Source of the DNA: CAZLQR01 sp964404095
GTDB taxonomy: Bacteria; Patescibacteriota; Microgenomatia; UBA1406; GWC2-37-13
NCBI GenBank assembly: GCA_964404095.1
Contig: CAYOIN010000018.1
Coordinates: 1-22,391 of the forward strand
DNA: 22,391 nucleotides
Reading direction: 5' to 3'
The notes beneath the pieces were generated by a model. The model searched no databases. It saw only the letters and a program-made list of their open reading frames with translations, and was not told where the DNA came from. Below, piece by piece: positions 1-9,897 of this stretch. Within the stretch, counting starts at the first letter, position 1; every line of letters starts with the position of its first letter. Both the position numbers and the translations under genes were made by a program.

Positions 1-54
1 CCCCTGATTCTTGGGATGAAAACCCAATGTCCTAGGCCGCTAGACGACGGGGCC
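1..54 (-). tRNA. tRNA-Glu (anticodon UUC), 3' end cut by window edge
   Basis: On the minus strand the sequence starts with acceptor strand GGCCCCG (54 to 48). A D-arm follows, then an anticodon stem TTGGG/CCCAA closing a loop that reads TTTTCAT, giving anticodon TTC. The first bases of the T-stem (AGGGG) are reached at position 1. The T-loop, the 3' acceptor strand and any encoded CCA lie outside the window. It is downstream of, and on the same strand as, the phosphoribosyltransferase-like gene, but has its own extended -10 box. Confidence 0.93.
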
Positions 55-67
55 ATCTAACAGTCAT

Positions 68-76
68 ATTATAGCA
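68..76 (-). promoter_or_regulatory. Promoter of tRNA-Glu (extended -10)
   Basis: The minus strand reads TGC-TATAAT, a perfect -10 with the TGn extension, 13 bases before the tRNA 5' end. No convincing -35 is visible at 17 bases. It sits between the stop of the upstream gene (98-96) and the tRNA. Confidence 0.7.
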
Positions 77-95
77 AATGCTGTAGGCAGGAAGC

Positions 96-929
96 TCACG
101 GAATATCAATGTCTGATGTTGGATACCGACGATGAGAACCGGAAACAACCTGCCCAAGATCAGTAGGTAGCGTCGTGGCTTTCACAAACTTTGACTGAGC
201 TATAGCTTCATTTGTTAAGGTAATTCCACCACTCGAAACTCCCTCAATGCGAATAACAGAAAATGAAGGTACTCCCGTATGCTCGGTGAATCGTTGCAGT
301 CCATGCTGCCAGTCCTTTGCAAAATAGGTCGCAAACCCAGTAATATCACAGTCTGAATACCTTCGTCGCAACTCTCCAACAAGTGATTCGCTGATGCTGC
401 CCTGTGCGCTCACATCGTCGACGATGAATACACTTGGGACACCCTGAAGGTCCGGTAGATAGAAATTGACATTTCGTCTTCTTGAATAGGAGTATGCTGA
501 AAAGAAACCTTCGCTCTGTTCCATCTTATCCTGTTCGCTATCTGGTAGCTCCGCTAAATTTTGAACCTCGCAAAACCCTACCTTCGGTACGCGGCTATCT
601 CCCGGTGTACGTTCGTTGAGGACGAGACGGACCGCTTTTGCAAATGGTAGGCCTGAGTTTCCGATCCCCAGTACCACCGATGGCTGTATATCAGGAAATG
701 CTTCCCCAACAACCAGCGCGGCTTGTTCTTGTGCTATACGGTCGAACTCACCACTTGCAGGCTTATTAGCCCAGGGGAGAGATACAAAGTCTGGAATCTC
801 TGGATTAAGTACCGCAGTTTCGAGAGCACGTCTACGAAGATTTCTCCAGTGGTTGCCGGACTGTACGAGGTCAACGTGCTCGAGGCGGGTCAACTGTGGG
901 TTTACTGGGCTTACTTCTGCACGAGACAT
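96..929 (-). CDS. Phosphoribosyltransferase-fold protein, 277 aa, substrate unknown
   Basis: The protein carries a type I phosphoribosyltransferase (PRTase) signature. Residues 166-179 (SVFIVDDVSAQGSI) match the PRPP-binding loop, a hydrophobic strand followed by an acidic pair (D171-D172) and a small-residue loop. The segment around 87-97 (LGIGNSGLPFA) fits the upstream pyrophosphate loop region. The N-terminal ~60 and C-terminal ~60 residues match nothing I recognise, and no membrane segment or signal peptide is present. The family transfers or releases phosphoribose on bases, and some members are regulatory; which applies here cannot be told. The ATG at 929 is supported by a TATAAT box 6 bases upstream. 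The gene is divergent from a second PRTase-fold gene at 1020, an arrangement that suggests related pathways. Confidence 0.75.
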   Translation of the reverse strand: MSRAEVSPVNPQLTRLEHVDLVQSGNHWRNLRRRALETAVLNPEIPDFVSLPWANKPASGEFDRIAQEQAALVVGEAFPDIQPSVVLGIGNSGLPFAKAVRLVLNERTPGDSRVPKVGFCEVQNLAELPDSEQDKMEQSEGFFSAYSYSRRRNVNFYLPDLQGVPSVFIVDDVSAQGSISESLVGELRRRYSDCDITGFATYFAKDWQHGLQRFTEHTGVPSFSVIRIEGVSSGGITLTNEAIAQSKFVKATTLPTDLGQVVSGSHRRYPTSDIDIP

Positions 930-935
930 GGAGGG

Positions 936-941
936 ATTATA
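936..941 (-). promoter_or_regulatory. -10 box of the 929 gene, leaderless position
   Basis: The minus strand reads TATAAT followed by only six bases (CCCTCC) and then the ATG at 929. Initiation 6-7 bases after the -10 would place the transcript start at the start codon. The -35 region is weak (TAGAAC at 17 bases). Confidence 0.7.
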
Positions 942-974
942 CAGCAGTTTTGAGGTTTGTTCTAGGTTAATCTG

Positions 975-1002
975 TTGAATTACCTGAAGATTTTGCTACA
1001 CT
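975..1002 (+). promoter_or_regulatory. Promoter of the 1020 gene
   Basis: TTGAAT (975-980), a 16-base spacer and TACACT (997-1002) preceded by the TGn extension TGC. The predicted start near 1009 gives a leader of about 11 bases without a Shine-Dalgarno sequence. It lies back to back with the promoter of the divergent gene. Confidence 0.65.
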
Positions 1003-1019
1003 TCTACTCCTAACGACTT

Positions 1020-1739
1020 ATGAGTACAATAAAGGAACGAATGCAACCTCCAACAGAGTACCGTCCGATCAAAGCCATACCGAATCCTGGTTCGTCGGTA
1101 TTAGTAACAGGGGAACAACTCCGTAGACAAATTGTGCCACTCGCCGAGAGTCTAGTTCCTCGACTACGCGAACTTGATAATCCAGTTCTGTTAGTGCTTG
1201 CTAAAGGTGGTAATGTATTTGGCGAACAGTTTGCCATAGAGTTGAATAGCAGCGATCCTGACCTTCAGTTTGAAATGGCAAGAGTTAGGTATAAATCCAG
1301 AATTGAGGTAAGTGACGACAGCCCGAATGAACCTTTTTTTGATGAGTCAGAAGGTGAATTTCCGAATGTTGAAGGTCGAAATGTCGTTATTATTGATGAT
1401 GTCGCGGATTCGCTACACACGGGAACTATAGTTGCACGTGACGTTGAGGAAGCAGGTGGCGTAGTAACAGATATGATCGTCGCCGTTGAAAAATACCCAG
1501 TCGACGAGTTTAAAGGAATTGTAAGAAAGCACTTCTTCAGGGGAGTTCCGATTCACGCACTCGTCCAGTCACCCGCACTTTGGCTCTATGGATATGGAAT
1601 GGACAACGGGAACGATATCACCGAGGACGAAGATCGTGCATTGGAGGACATTCATGTTAATTGGCCCTGGGAGACGGAACACTGGCCAGGAATGGTTGAG
1701 GAATATAAAAGACGATATGAGCAGTACCTTACGAAGTAA
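1020..1739 (+). CDS. HGPRT-like phosphoribosyltransferase, 239 aa
   Basis: This is a type I PRTase. Residues 122-138 (VVIIDDVADSLHTGTIV) form the PRPP-binding loop with D126-D127. Residues 56-66 (VLLVLAKGGNV) match the pyrophosphate loop with its KGG. A C-terminal segment at 186-196 (ALWLYGYGMDN) resembles the purine-stacking element of hypoxanthine-guanine PRTases, where an aromatic residue precedes VGYxxDY. I therefore infer a purine salvage enzyme (purine base + PRPP to nucleotide) acting in the cytosol; base specificity is not shown. The last ~40 residues are acidic and rich in Trp and Tyr. The start at 1020 follows a promoter by about 11 bases. The 3' end overlaps the convergent rsmI by 11 bases, with no terminator between them. 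Confidence 0.78.
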   Translation: MSTIKERMQPPTEYRPIKAIPNPGSSVLVTGEQLRRQIVPLAESLVPRLRELDNPVLLVLAKGGNVFGEQFAIELNSSDPDLQFEMARVRYKSRIEVSDDSPNEPFFDESEGEFPNVEGRNVVIIDDVADSLHTGTIVARDVEEAGGVVTDMIVAVEKYPVDEFKGIVRKHFFRGVPIHALVQSPALWLYGYGMDNGNDITEDEDRALEDIHVNWPWETEHWPGMVEEYKRRYEQYLTK

Positions 1740-2412
1740 CCTTAATTACGACAGTAATCTCACCTTTATAGTCCCGGTGAAGCAAATCGGCGGCTTTTCC
1801 ACGGATAATCTCTTCAAACTTTTTCGTCAGCTCCCGACAGATGACAACCTCGGCGTTCGGTTGAACGTTGTCCAGTACTTCAAGCGTCTCAACCACACGG
1901 TACGGTGACTCGTACGCTACATAAACTGCCTCACTTGTAAACGATTTCATCAGCTTTTCCTTATCCTGAGGCTTTTTTGGAAGAAATCCAAGAAATACTG
2001 ACCCAACGGGGTTAAAGCCAGAGTAGACGAGTGCGGTGGTCCATGCGGTTGGACCGGGCACTACCTCAAACGGCAAACCTGCTTTAATAACTTGCTTGAT
2101 GAGTGAGCTCCCGGGATCCGAAATGATCGGCATGCCTGATTCTGAGATTAGCACAACGTTTTTGTCAGCTTGGATGAATCCGAGCGCCTCTGAAAGCTTC
2201 TCAAACTCGTTGTTTTTGTGAAATCCGACGACGCGGAGATTCGGATTCTTTTCATCGAGGAGATCGGGAAACAGTTCTGGAATTTGTTGGAGTAAGATCC
2301 CAGCACTTCCCGTATTCTCTGCGAGTATGATGTCTGCAATGAGGATTGAACGTGCTTGGCGGTAAGATAAATCCGAGAGATTTCCGATTGGAGTACCAAC
2401 GATCGATAGCAT
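1729..2412 (-). CDS. rsmI: RsmI-like rRNA ribose 2'-O-methyltransferase, short form, 227 aa
   Basis: RsmI uses S-adenosylmethionine to methylate the 2'-O of cytidine 1402 in 16S rRNA. The TP-methylase domain is clear. It opens with TPIGNLSDLSYRQ (residues 7-19), has ISDPGSSLI near 100, PGPTAWTTAL, GFLPKKPQDK, YESPYRVVETL and RELTKKFEE near 200. At 227 residues it lacks the C-terminal extension that brings typical RsmI to about 280. Two conserved stretches are changed: the usual EDTR reads ENTG, and the usual SDAGTP reads SESGMP. It is probably still an RsmI relative, but activity cannot be assumed. The ATG follows the dedA stop after one base, so the two are likely translated from one message. 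Confidence 0.85.
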   Translation of the reverse strand: MLSIVGTPIGNLSDLSYRQARSILIADIILAENTGSAGILLQQIPELFPDLLDEKNPNLRVVGFHKNNEFEKLSEALGFIQADKNVVLISESGMPIISDPGSSLIKQVIKAGLPFEVVPGPTAWTTALVYSGFNPVGSVFLGFLPKKPQDKEKLMKSFTSEAVYVAYESPYRVVETLEVLDNVQPNAEVVICRELTKKFEEIIRGKAADLLHRDYKGEITVVIKVTS

Positions 2413-2413
2413 A

Positions 2414-3106
2414 TCAGTCGTTGAGATGCTCCTTCGTAAATGTCTTTTTGAGCTTTTTAAACGACGTCTTCTCGGTCAATCTTTTTTCGCGCTTATGCTG
2501 TATGAACTCTACGATGACCGGAAGAAGTGAGATGAGTACTACGCCAATGACCGCAAGCTCAAAATTCTCCTTGATGAGCGGATAACCGCCAAAGAAGTAT
2601 CCCGCAAATGTCAGAGATGTTACCCAGATGAATGCGCCCACTACGTTATACAAGAGAAAGGTGTGGTAATGCATCTTTCCAATGCCAGCAACAAACGGCG
2701 CAAAGGTACGTACAATCGGTACAAAACGAGAGAGAATGATCGTTTTACCACCATACTTCGCATAGAATGCTCGCGTTTTCTCGAGATACTGAGGGTTAAA
2801 AAGCTTTGAGTTCTTTTTTGTGAATACCTTTGCTCCTGAGTGATGGCCGATCCAGTAGTTTGCTGTGTCGCCAAGAATAGCGGCACAGAGCAGGACAACA
2901 TACGAGACCCAAATATTCAGATAGCCTCCACCGCTGAGCGTTCCGATGACAAACAGGAGTGAGTCACCGGGGAGAAATGGTGTGATGACAAGACCTGTCT
3001 CGGCAAAAATAATGAGGAAGAGTACGACATAGGTGCCTGGCCCAAACCAATCGATCACCGACTTGAGATAAGTATCAAAATGAAGAATGTACTGAATGAT
3101 TTCCAT
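2414..3106 (-). CDS. DedA-family membrane protein, 230 aa
   Basis: DedA/VTT-domain proteins are integral membrane proteins; several act as undecaprenyl-phosphate or phospholipid translocases. Hallmarks seen here are FAETGLVITPFLPGDSLLF (about residues 34-52), a GDTANYWIGHHSG block near 80, and the SRFVPIVRTFAPFVAGIGKM re-entrant loop with its FxxxP...R pattern near 125-144. Hydrophobic segments run at about 24-50, 62-80, 148-172 and 180-202, followed by a basic C-terminal tail. No neighbour names the transported lipid. The start at 3106 is fixed by a TATAAT box 5 bases upstream. It heads a two-gene unit with rsmI. Confidence 0.9.
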   Translation of the reverse strand: MEIIQYILHFDTYLKSVIDWFGPGTYVVLFLIIFAETGLVITPFLPGDSLLFVIGTLSGGGYLNIWVSYVVLLCAAILGDTANYWIGHHSGAKVFTKKNSKLFNPQYLEKTRAFYAKYGGKTIILSRFVPIVRTFAPFVAGIGKMHYHTFLLYNVVGAFIWVTSLTFAGYFFGGYPLIKENFELAVIGVVLISLLPVIVEFIQHKREKRLTEKTSFKKLKKTFTKEHLND

Positions 3107-3111
3107 ACCAC

Positions 3112-3120
3112 ATTATACCA
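3112..3120 (-). promoter_or_regulatory. Promoter of dedA-rsmI, leaderless position
   Basis: The minus strand reads TGG-TATAAT (extended -10). Five bases separate it from the ATG, so the transcript should start at the start codon. It faces the uvrB promoter, which lies about 30 bases away on the other strand. Confidence 0.72.
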
Positions 3121-3141
3121 ATGATGTCTGTCGGTGACACC

Positions 3142-3170
3142 TTCATATTTCCCGATAAAGGTGCTATACT
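3142..3170 (+). promoter_or_regulatory. Promoter of uvrB
   Basis: TTCATA (3142-3147), a 17-base spacer and TATACT (3165-3170). Transcription should start near 3177, about 14 bases ahead of the chosen uvrB ATG. This excludes the in-frame ATG at 3134, which lies upstream of this promoter. Confidence 0.6.
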
Positions 3171-3190
3171 TATTGGTTGGGATTTTACCT

Positions 3191-5200
<2,010 letters not shown>

Positions 5201-5208
5201 CTATCACT

Positions 5209-8085
5209 ATGATCGATACTATTACTATTAAAGGAGCTCGGGAGCACAATCTAAAGAATGTCAATCTTGAGATACCGAAGAACAAACTAGTCGTATTTAC
5301 CGGTGTCTCTGGTTCTGGAAAATCATCGCTTGCCTTCGACACCATCTACGCCGAAGGTCAGCGACGGTATGTTGAGTCTCTCTCTGCATATGCAAGACAG
5401 TTCCTCGGCATCATGAGTAAGCCAGACGTTGACTCAATCGACGGGCTCTCTCCCGCTATCTCAATCGACCAAAAGACAACGTCCCATAATCCTCGTTCAA
5501 CTGTAGGGACCATCACCGAGGTCTACGACTACCTTCGTCTGCTCTTTGCCAGAGTTGGACATCCGCACTGCCCAAACTGTGGCATAGAGATTACGCGACT
5601 TTCACTCGATGAAATTGTTGCAAAGTTGCTCCAGCAGATCGAATCAGAGCTTCGCTCAAGCAAGCTCGCACCAGCAGCTTTCTCACTCTTTGCACCGGTG
5701 GTTCGCCAAAAGAAAGGTGAGTTTCGAGATCTGTTCTCCAATCTGCTCAGTAAGGGATATCGTGAAGCAATCGTGGATGGGAAGACCATCCCACTTGATA
5801 CAGATATTGCACTGATCAAGACGAACAAACACGACATCTCGGTGAAGGTCGACACATTCCAACTGAGTCATACTCAGTACAAAGACAGTGCGTTTGTTAA
5901 AACGCTCCGTGCGCGGATCACCGCGTCGGTTGAACAGTGTATCGCGCTCTCTGGTGGTTTGGTTATTTTGCAGGGTCGTGCAGAACTTCTCCTTTCGGAA
6001 AAGTTTTCCTGTCCGAACTGCAATCTCTCGCTTCCTGAACTCGAACCACGAATGTTCTCGTTTAACTCACCGCAAGGAGCATGTGAGCGATGTAAAGGCA
6101 TCGGCACAATTTTCAAGATTGACCCTGAATCGATCCTGAATAAGAAGCTTACGATAAACGAAGGAGGCATACTCCCGTTCAATAAGATGTTCTTTCAGGA
6201 CACCTGGTATATTCGACTTCTCAAAACCGTTGCGGACGAAGAGGGGCTCGACTTTAATGTACCGCTCTCAGACTACTCCGACAAGCAACTCAAGATTATT
6301 CTTTCGGGGACCGGAAAGCAGTACAAAGTACTGGGTACAAATCGACTTGGCAAACCAACCTCTATCTTTGAGAAGTTCGACGGCATCATGGCGGAGCTTG
6401 AACGAAGATTCTTTGGACCGGATAGTACGACCGAACAGTGGGACACGCAGCGGTATGTGCGTGAGGAACTCTGTCCTTCCTGTAAGGGAAAGCGACTAAA
6501 GCCGGAAATTCTAGCGGTTACGGTAAACGGGAAAAATATTGCCGAGTTCGGAGATGAGTCGATAACTGAGTTTCTCTCGGTGATTGAGAAAGATCTAAAA
6601 CCGCGGCTCAACAACTACGAGCAGCAGGTTGCATCGGCAATTCTCAAAGAAATTGCAACACGACTCTCATTTCTATCAAATGTCGGACTCGGATATCTTA
6701 CACTTTCTCGTTCTGCAAAGACTCTCTCCGGAGGAGAGCTCCAGCGTATTCGACTTGCATCGCAGATCGGCACCGGTCTGACCGGCGTTCTTTACGTGCT
6801 CGACGAGCCTTCGATCGGCCTTCACCCACGCGATGTTTCTGCCTTAATCCAGACACTGCACTCTCTTAAGGATCTCGGAAATACCCTCGTTGTCGTTGAA
6901 CACGATCAGGAAACGATCGAGTCCGCGGACTACATTGTGGAGCTTGGACCCCAGGCAGGAAAACACGGGGGTGCAGTTACTTCACAAGGAACACTGAAGC
7001 AAATTATGAATGATAAACACTGTCTTACCGGTCAGTACATCTCAGGAAAGCGCACCATTCAACTCGACAAACGTGAGTTACAGACCACACGGGGAGAGTT
7101 GGTACTCAAAGGAGCGAAACAGTACAATCTGAAGAATCTTACCATGAAGCTTCCGCTCGGAAATCTCATTGCGGTTACCGGAGTTTCTGGCTCTGGAAAG
7201 TCGACACTAATTGGTGAGACCTTGTACCCCGCACTCAAGTATCATATCGAAGGCCACTACAGTGACACCACAGGAAGCTATGATCGACTCGAGGGTTTTC
7301 AGTATCTCGACAGAGTATATTTAGTCGACCAGTCACCAATCGGTCGTACGCCTCGATCGAATCCTGCAACATACGTCGGATTTTTTGATGATATTAGAGA
7401 CATCTTTGCATCAACAGCAGATGCGAAATTACGGGGGTTTGCAAAGGGGAGATTTTCATTCAATCTCAAGGGAGGTCGCTGTGAGAAATGTCAGGGGGCG
7501 GGTGTAATTAAGATTGAGATGCAGTTCCTCCCCGATGTATATATTACCTGCGATGTATGCTCAGGCCAACGATACAACGCCGAGACACTCGAAGTGAAGT
7601 ACAAGGACAAGACAATCTACGACATTCTCAAAATGACGGTGGATGAAGCAACCGACTTTTTCTCGGCTCATTTTCACATTCATCAAAAACTTCAGTTCCT
7701 TAAAAAGGTTGGACTTGGGTATATCGAGCTTGGTCAGCCTGCCCCCACACTTTCGGGTGGAGAGGCGCAACGAATTAAGCTATCCAACGAACTTTCTCGA
7801 AAGGACTCCGGGCGAACAATCTATATACTCGATGAACCAACAACCGGACTCCATTTCTACGATGTCGAGCGACTCCTCTCAAGCCTTGAGGAGCTGGTGC
7901 AACGTGGCAACACCGTTGTTCTCATTGAGCATAATATGGACGTCATCAAGAACTGTCAGTATATCGTGGACCTCGGACCTGAAGGTGGAAGCGGTGGGGG
8001 AACGATACTGTTTCAGGGAGAGACCAAGGACATACTATCGGTAAAGAAATCGTCAACCGGTGAATACTTAAAAGAATTGTTGTGA
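5209..8085 (+). CDS. uvrA: Excinuclease ABC subunit UvrA, 958 aa
   Basis: UvrA is the DNA-damage sensor ATPase that delivers UvrB to lesions. Two ABC modules are visible. Walker A is GVSGSGKSS at 32-40 and again GVSGSGKST at about 658-666. Signature motifs are LSGGELQRIRLASQ and LSGGEAQRIKLSNE, and each module has a D-loop/Walker B (LDEPSIGLHP, LDEPTTGLHF). Zinc-binding cysteine pairs occur at C121-x2-C124, in the CPNC and CERC pairs before residue 300, and in the CEKC/CDVC pairs of the second module. The length is close to the usual ~940. The start ATG has no Shine-Dalgarno sequence. The stop TGA overlaps the GTG start of the next gene, which implies coupled translation. Confidence 0.97.
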   Translation: MIDTITIKGAREHNLKNVNLEIPKNKLVVFTGVSGSGKSSLAFDTIYAEGQRRYVESLSAYARQFLGIMSKPDVDSIDGLSPAISIDQKTTSHNPRSTVGTITEVYDYLRLLFARVGHPHCPNCGIEITRLSLDEIVAKLLQQIESELRSSKLAPAAFSLFAPVVRQKKGEFRDLFSNLLSKGYREAIVDGKTIPLDTDIALIKTNKHDISVKVDTFQLSHTQYKDSAFVKTLRARITASVEQCIALSGGLVILQGRAELLLSEKFSCPNCNLSLPELEPRMFSFNSPQGACERCKGIGTIFKIDPESILNKKLTINEGGILPFNKMFFQDTWYIRLLKTVADEEGLDFNVPLSDYSDKQLKIILSGTGKQYKVLGTNRLGKPTSIFEKFDGIMAELERRFFGPDSTTEQWDTQRYVREELCPSCKGKRLKPEILAVTVNGKNIAEFGDESITEFLSVIEKDLKPRLNNYEQQVASAILKEIATRLSFLSNVGLGYLTLSRSAKTLSGGELQRIRLASQIGTGLTGVLYVLDEPSIGLHPRDVSALIQTLHSLKDLGNTLVVVEHDQETIESADYIVELGPQAGKHGGAVTSQGTLKQIMNDKHCLTGQYISGKRTIQLDKRELQTTRGELVLKGAKQYNLKNLTMKLPLGNLIAVTGVSGSGKSTLIGETLYPALKYHIEGHYSDTTGSYDRLEGFQYLDRVYLVDQSPIGRTPRSNPATYVGFFDDIRDIFASTADAKLRGFAKGRFSFNLKGGRCEKCQGAGVIKIEMQFLPDVYITCDVCSGQRYNAETLEVKYKDKTIYDILKMTVDEATDFFSAHFHIHQKLQFLKKVGLGYIELGQPAPTLSGGEAQRIKLSNELSRKDSGRTIYILDEPTTGLHFYDVERLLSSLEELVQRGNTVVLIEHNMDVIKNCQYIVDLGPEGGSGGGTILFQGETKDILSVKKSSTGEYLKELL

Positions 8086-9875
8086 ACAGACTAACACGAT
8101 ATCTCGCGATTTTCGCATTTCTCCTTCTACCATTCTCTGTCTCAGCATCCTCCTCGCGATCGGAGATTGAAGCAACCTATGAGATTGCATCGACTCAAGA
8201 GAGTCAGACGAAGGCTACCTATATCATCACCCTTGAGGAACAGCGCGGTCCTCAGAATACCGCTGAGTATCGACTCAATGTGCCAACCAGCTTTCCGCTG
8301 ACCTCGATTACAGCTACGGTAAATGATGAACCCTCACAGCCGGTTATTGTATCTCAGCAAAACATGATATCGCTCACCATACCCTTTCCTGAGTCTGAGA
8401 AGCGAGAAAGCCACCGAATCGAACTTTCATTTCTCCAGTCGAACATCGTTCGAAGTAACGGCCGCCAGGTGGAACTATTGATACCGACCATCATCGGTGC
8501 GCCAAACGACAGTACGACATACCGCGTAAAGATCCCGGATGCCATCTCGAACTCGGTCATATCAAGTCGACCCATGTTGAGCAGTCGGTCGTCCGATGGG
8601 ATTGTGTGGAACAATCCAAAGGGAAAAACAATCCAGCTTCTTCTTGGACAGCCACAACAGTATTTCAGTGCATCGCTCACGTATGAGCTACAGAATGACT
8701 CAGGAACTACACAGAACTATGCAGTTACGCTTCCTCCCGAAACCCCGTATCAAATATTTCATTCGTTCAGTCTTTCGGAACCACCAAACGATCTCACTGT
8801 GGACACCGATGGGAATCCTATCGCAACCTATACCATACGCCCGAAGAGCAAACGATCGATACAGTTTCGCGGTGTGCTTGAACTCCGTCTCCTCCCCGAT
8901 ACGGTACGACGAGCGTATAGTAGTTCCCTCATTGAGCGTTCAGCGGAATACCTACTTCGCCCATACATCGGCTCGGAGGCTCGCAGTCCCAAACTCAACA
9001 GCTCTCGAGCTGTCTACGACTACGTGCTTGCCTCACTGAGTTATGATTATGCACAGCTCAATAAACGGTCGACCAGAACAAAGCATAAGACAGCGACTCA
9101 GATTCTCTCGGAACCAACGAAATCAATCTGTTTGGACTACAGCTCATTATTTGTGCATCTTGCACGTAGGAACGGTGTTCTTGCTCGTGAAGCGTTTGGT
9201 TACTCGCTTCAATCAGATGAACAGATACGCCCTACCCAAGGAGATGAGCTCCATAGCTGGGCCCAGTACTACGATCGAGCAGCGAAGCAGTGGATGACCG
9301 TCGACCCGACATGGGAGGACACCTCGAGTCTGGATTACTTTGATTTTACGGACTTCAGTCATATTACACTTGCGATACGAGGTCGTGATTCGGAACAACC
9401 GTATCCTGCCGGCTTCTTTCGGTTTGCAGATACGAAGGATCGATCGCTTATCTCAGTAACTCCCACCGATAACCCACCTACGATGCCTGCCAGGCTAACG
9501 ATCGATCTATCAGAGACGCGTAAGACGATATACTCCGGAGAGCAATCCGAACTCTCGGTCTCGGTTCGAAATGACGGTTCTCAGGTTCTGTACAATGTTC
9601 CGCTTACGGCAACCTTTGCCGGTCGAGTGATCGACATCCGACCTCAACAGATACCGGTTCTCTACCCTTACCAAACGGTAACGATCGCGATCATTCTTCG
9701 GCCTGATGGACTCAATACCAGGAAGGAGACAGTTCAGATACGGGCTGGGGATGAGACATACGTTACTACTGTTACTGTCTTACCTCGATCATACACCAGA
9801 ACAATCCTCATTTCAGGCACGATCTTGACGGTCCTAATCGCTATCTGGCTCATTGGAACAAGACGATCTCGTTGA
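8082..9875 (+). CDS. Secreted, C-terminally anchored transglutaminase-like protein, 597 aa
   Basis: The protein starts with a signal peptide (basic MNRLTR, a hydrophobic core to about 18, then a serine-rich cleavage zone). About 300 residues of beta-rich sequence follow, then a transglutaminase-like domain, a second beta domain, and a membrane anchor at about 573-591 with a basic tail. The domain keeps the catalytic triad C350 (in SICLDYSS), H391 (in ELHSWAQYY) and D408 (in VDPTW). Members act as cysteine proteases, amidases or crosslinkers; the substrate here is unknown, but the topology puts the domain outside the membrane. The GTG start overlaps the uvrA TGA, so it is read from the uvr message. 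No repair role is evident, so the linkage may be incidental. Confidence 0.85.
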   Translation: MNRLTRYLAIFAFLLLPFSVSASSSRSEIEATYEIASTQESQTKATYIITLEEQRGPQNTAEYRLNVPTSFPLTSITATVNDEPSQPVIVSQQNMISLTIPFPESEKRESHRIELSFLQSNIVRSNGRQVELLIPTIIGAPNDSTTYRVKIPDAISNSVISSRPMLSSRSSDGIVWNNPKGKTIQLLLGQPQQYFSASLTYELQNDSGTTQNYAVTLPPETPYQIFHSFSLSEPPNDLTVDTDGNPIATYTIRPKSKRSIQFRGVLELRLLPDTVRRAYSSSLIERSAEYLLRPYIGSEARSPKLNSSRAVYDYVLASLSYDYAQLNKRSTRTKHKTATQILSEPTKSICLDYSSLFVHLARRNGVLAREAFGYSLQSDEQIRPTQGDELHSWAQYYDRAAKQWMTVDPTWEDTSSLDYFDFTDFSHITLAIRGRDSEQPYPAGFFRFADTKDRSLISVTPTDNPPTMPARLTIDLSETRKTIYSGEQSELSVSVRNDGSQVLYNVPLTATFAGRVIDIRPQQIPVLYPYQTVTIAIILRPDGLNTRKETVQIRAGDETYVTTVTVLPRSYTRTILISGTILTVLIAIWLIGTRRSR

Positions 9876-9881
9876 TGAGGT

Positions 9882-9890
9882 TGATATAAT
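9882..9890 (+). promoter_or_regulatory. Promoter of uvrC, leaderless position
   Basis: TGA-TATAAT (extended -10) is followed by seven bases and the ATG at 9898. It lies between the stop of the transglutaminase-like gene and uvrC, so uvrC can be transcribed apart from uvrBA. Confidence 0.7.
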
Positions 9891-9897
9891 AAACGTT

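Noticed and set aside
2413..2440. GAAGGAG upstream of rsmI as a Shine-Dalgarno site
   Set aside because: It is 16 bases from the ATG, too far, and is explained by dedA coding sequence.
3134..3190. Upstream in-frame start for uvrB adding 19 residues
   Set aside because: The promoter -10 (3165-3170) lies inside this segment, and the UvrB family signature starts right after the ATG at 3191.
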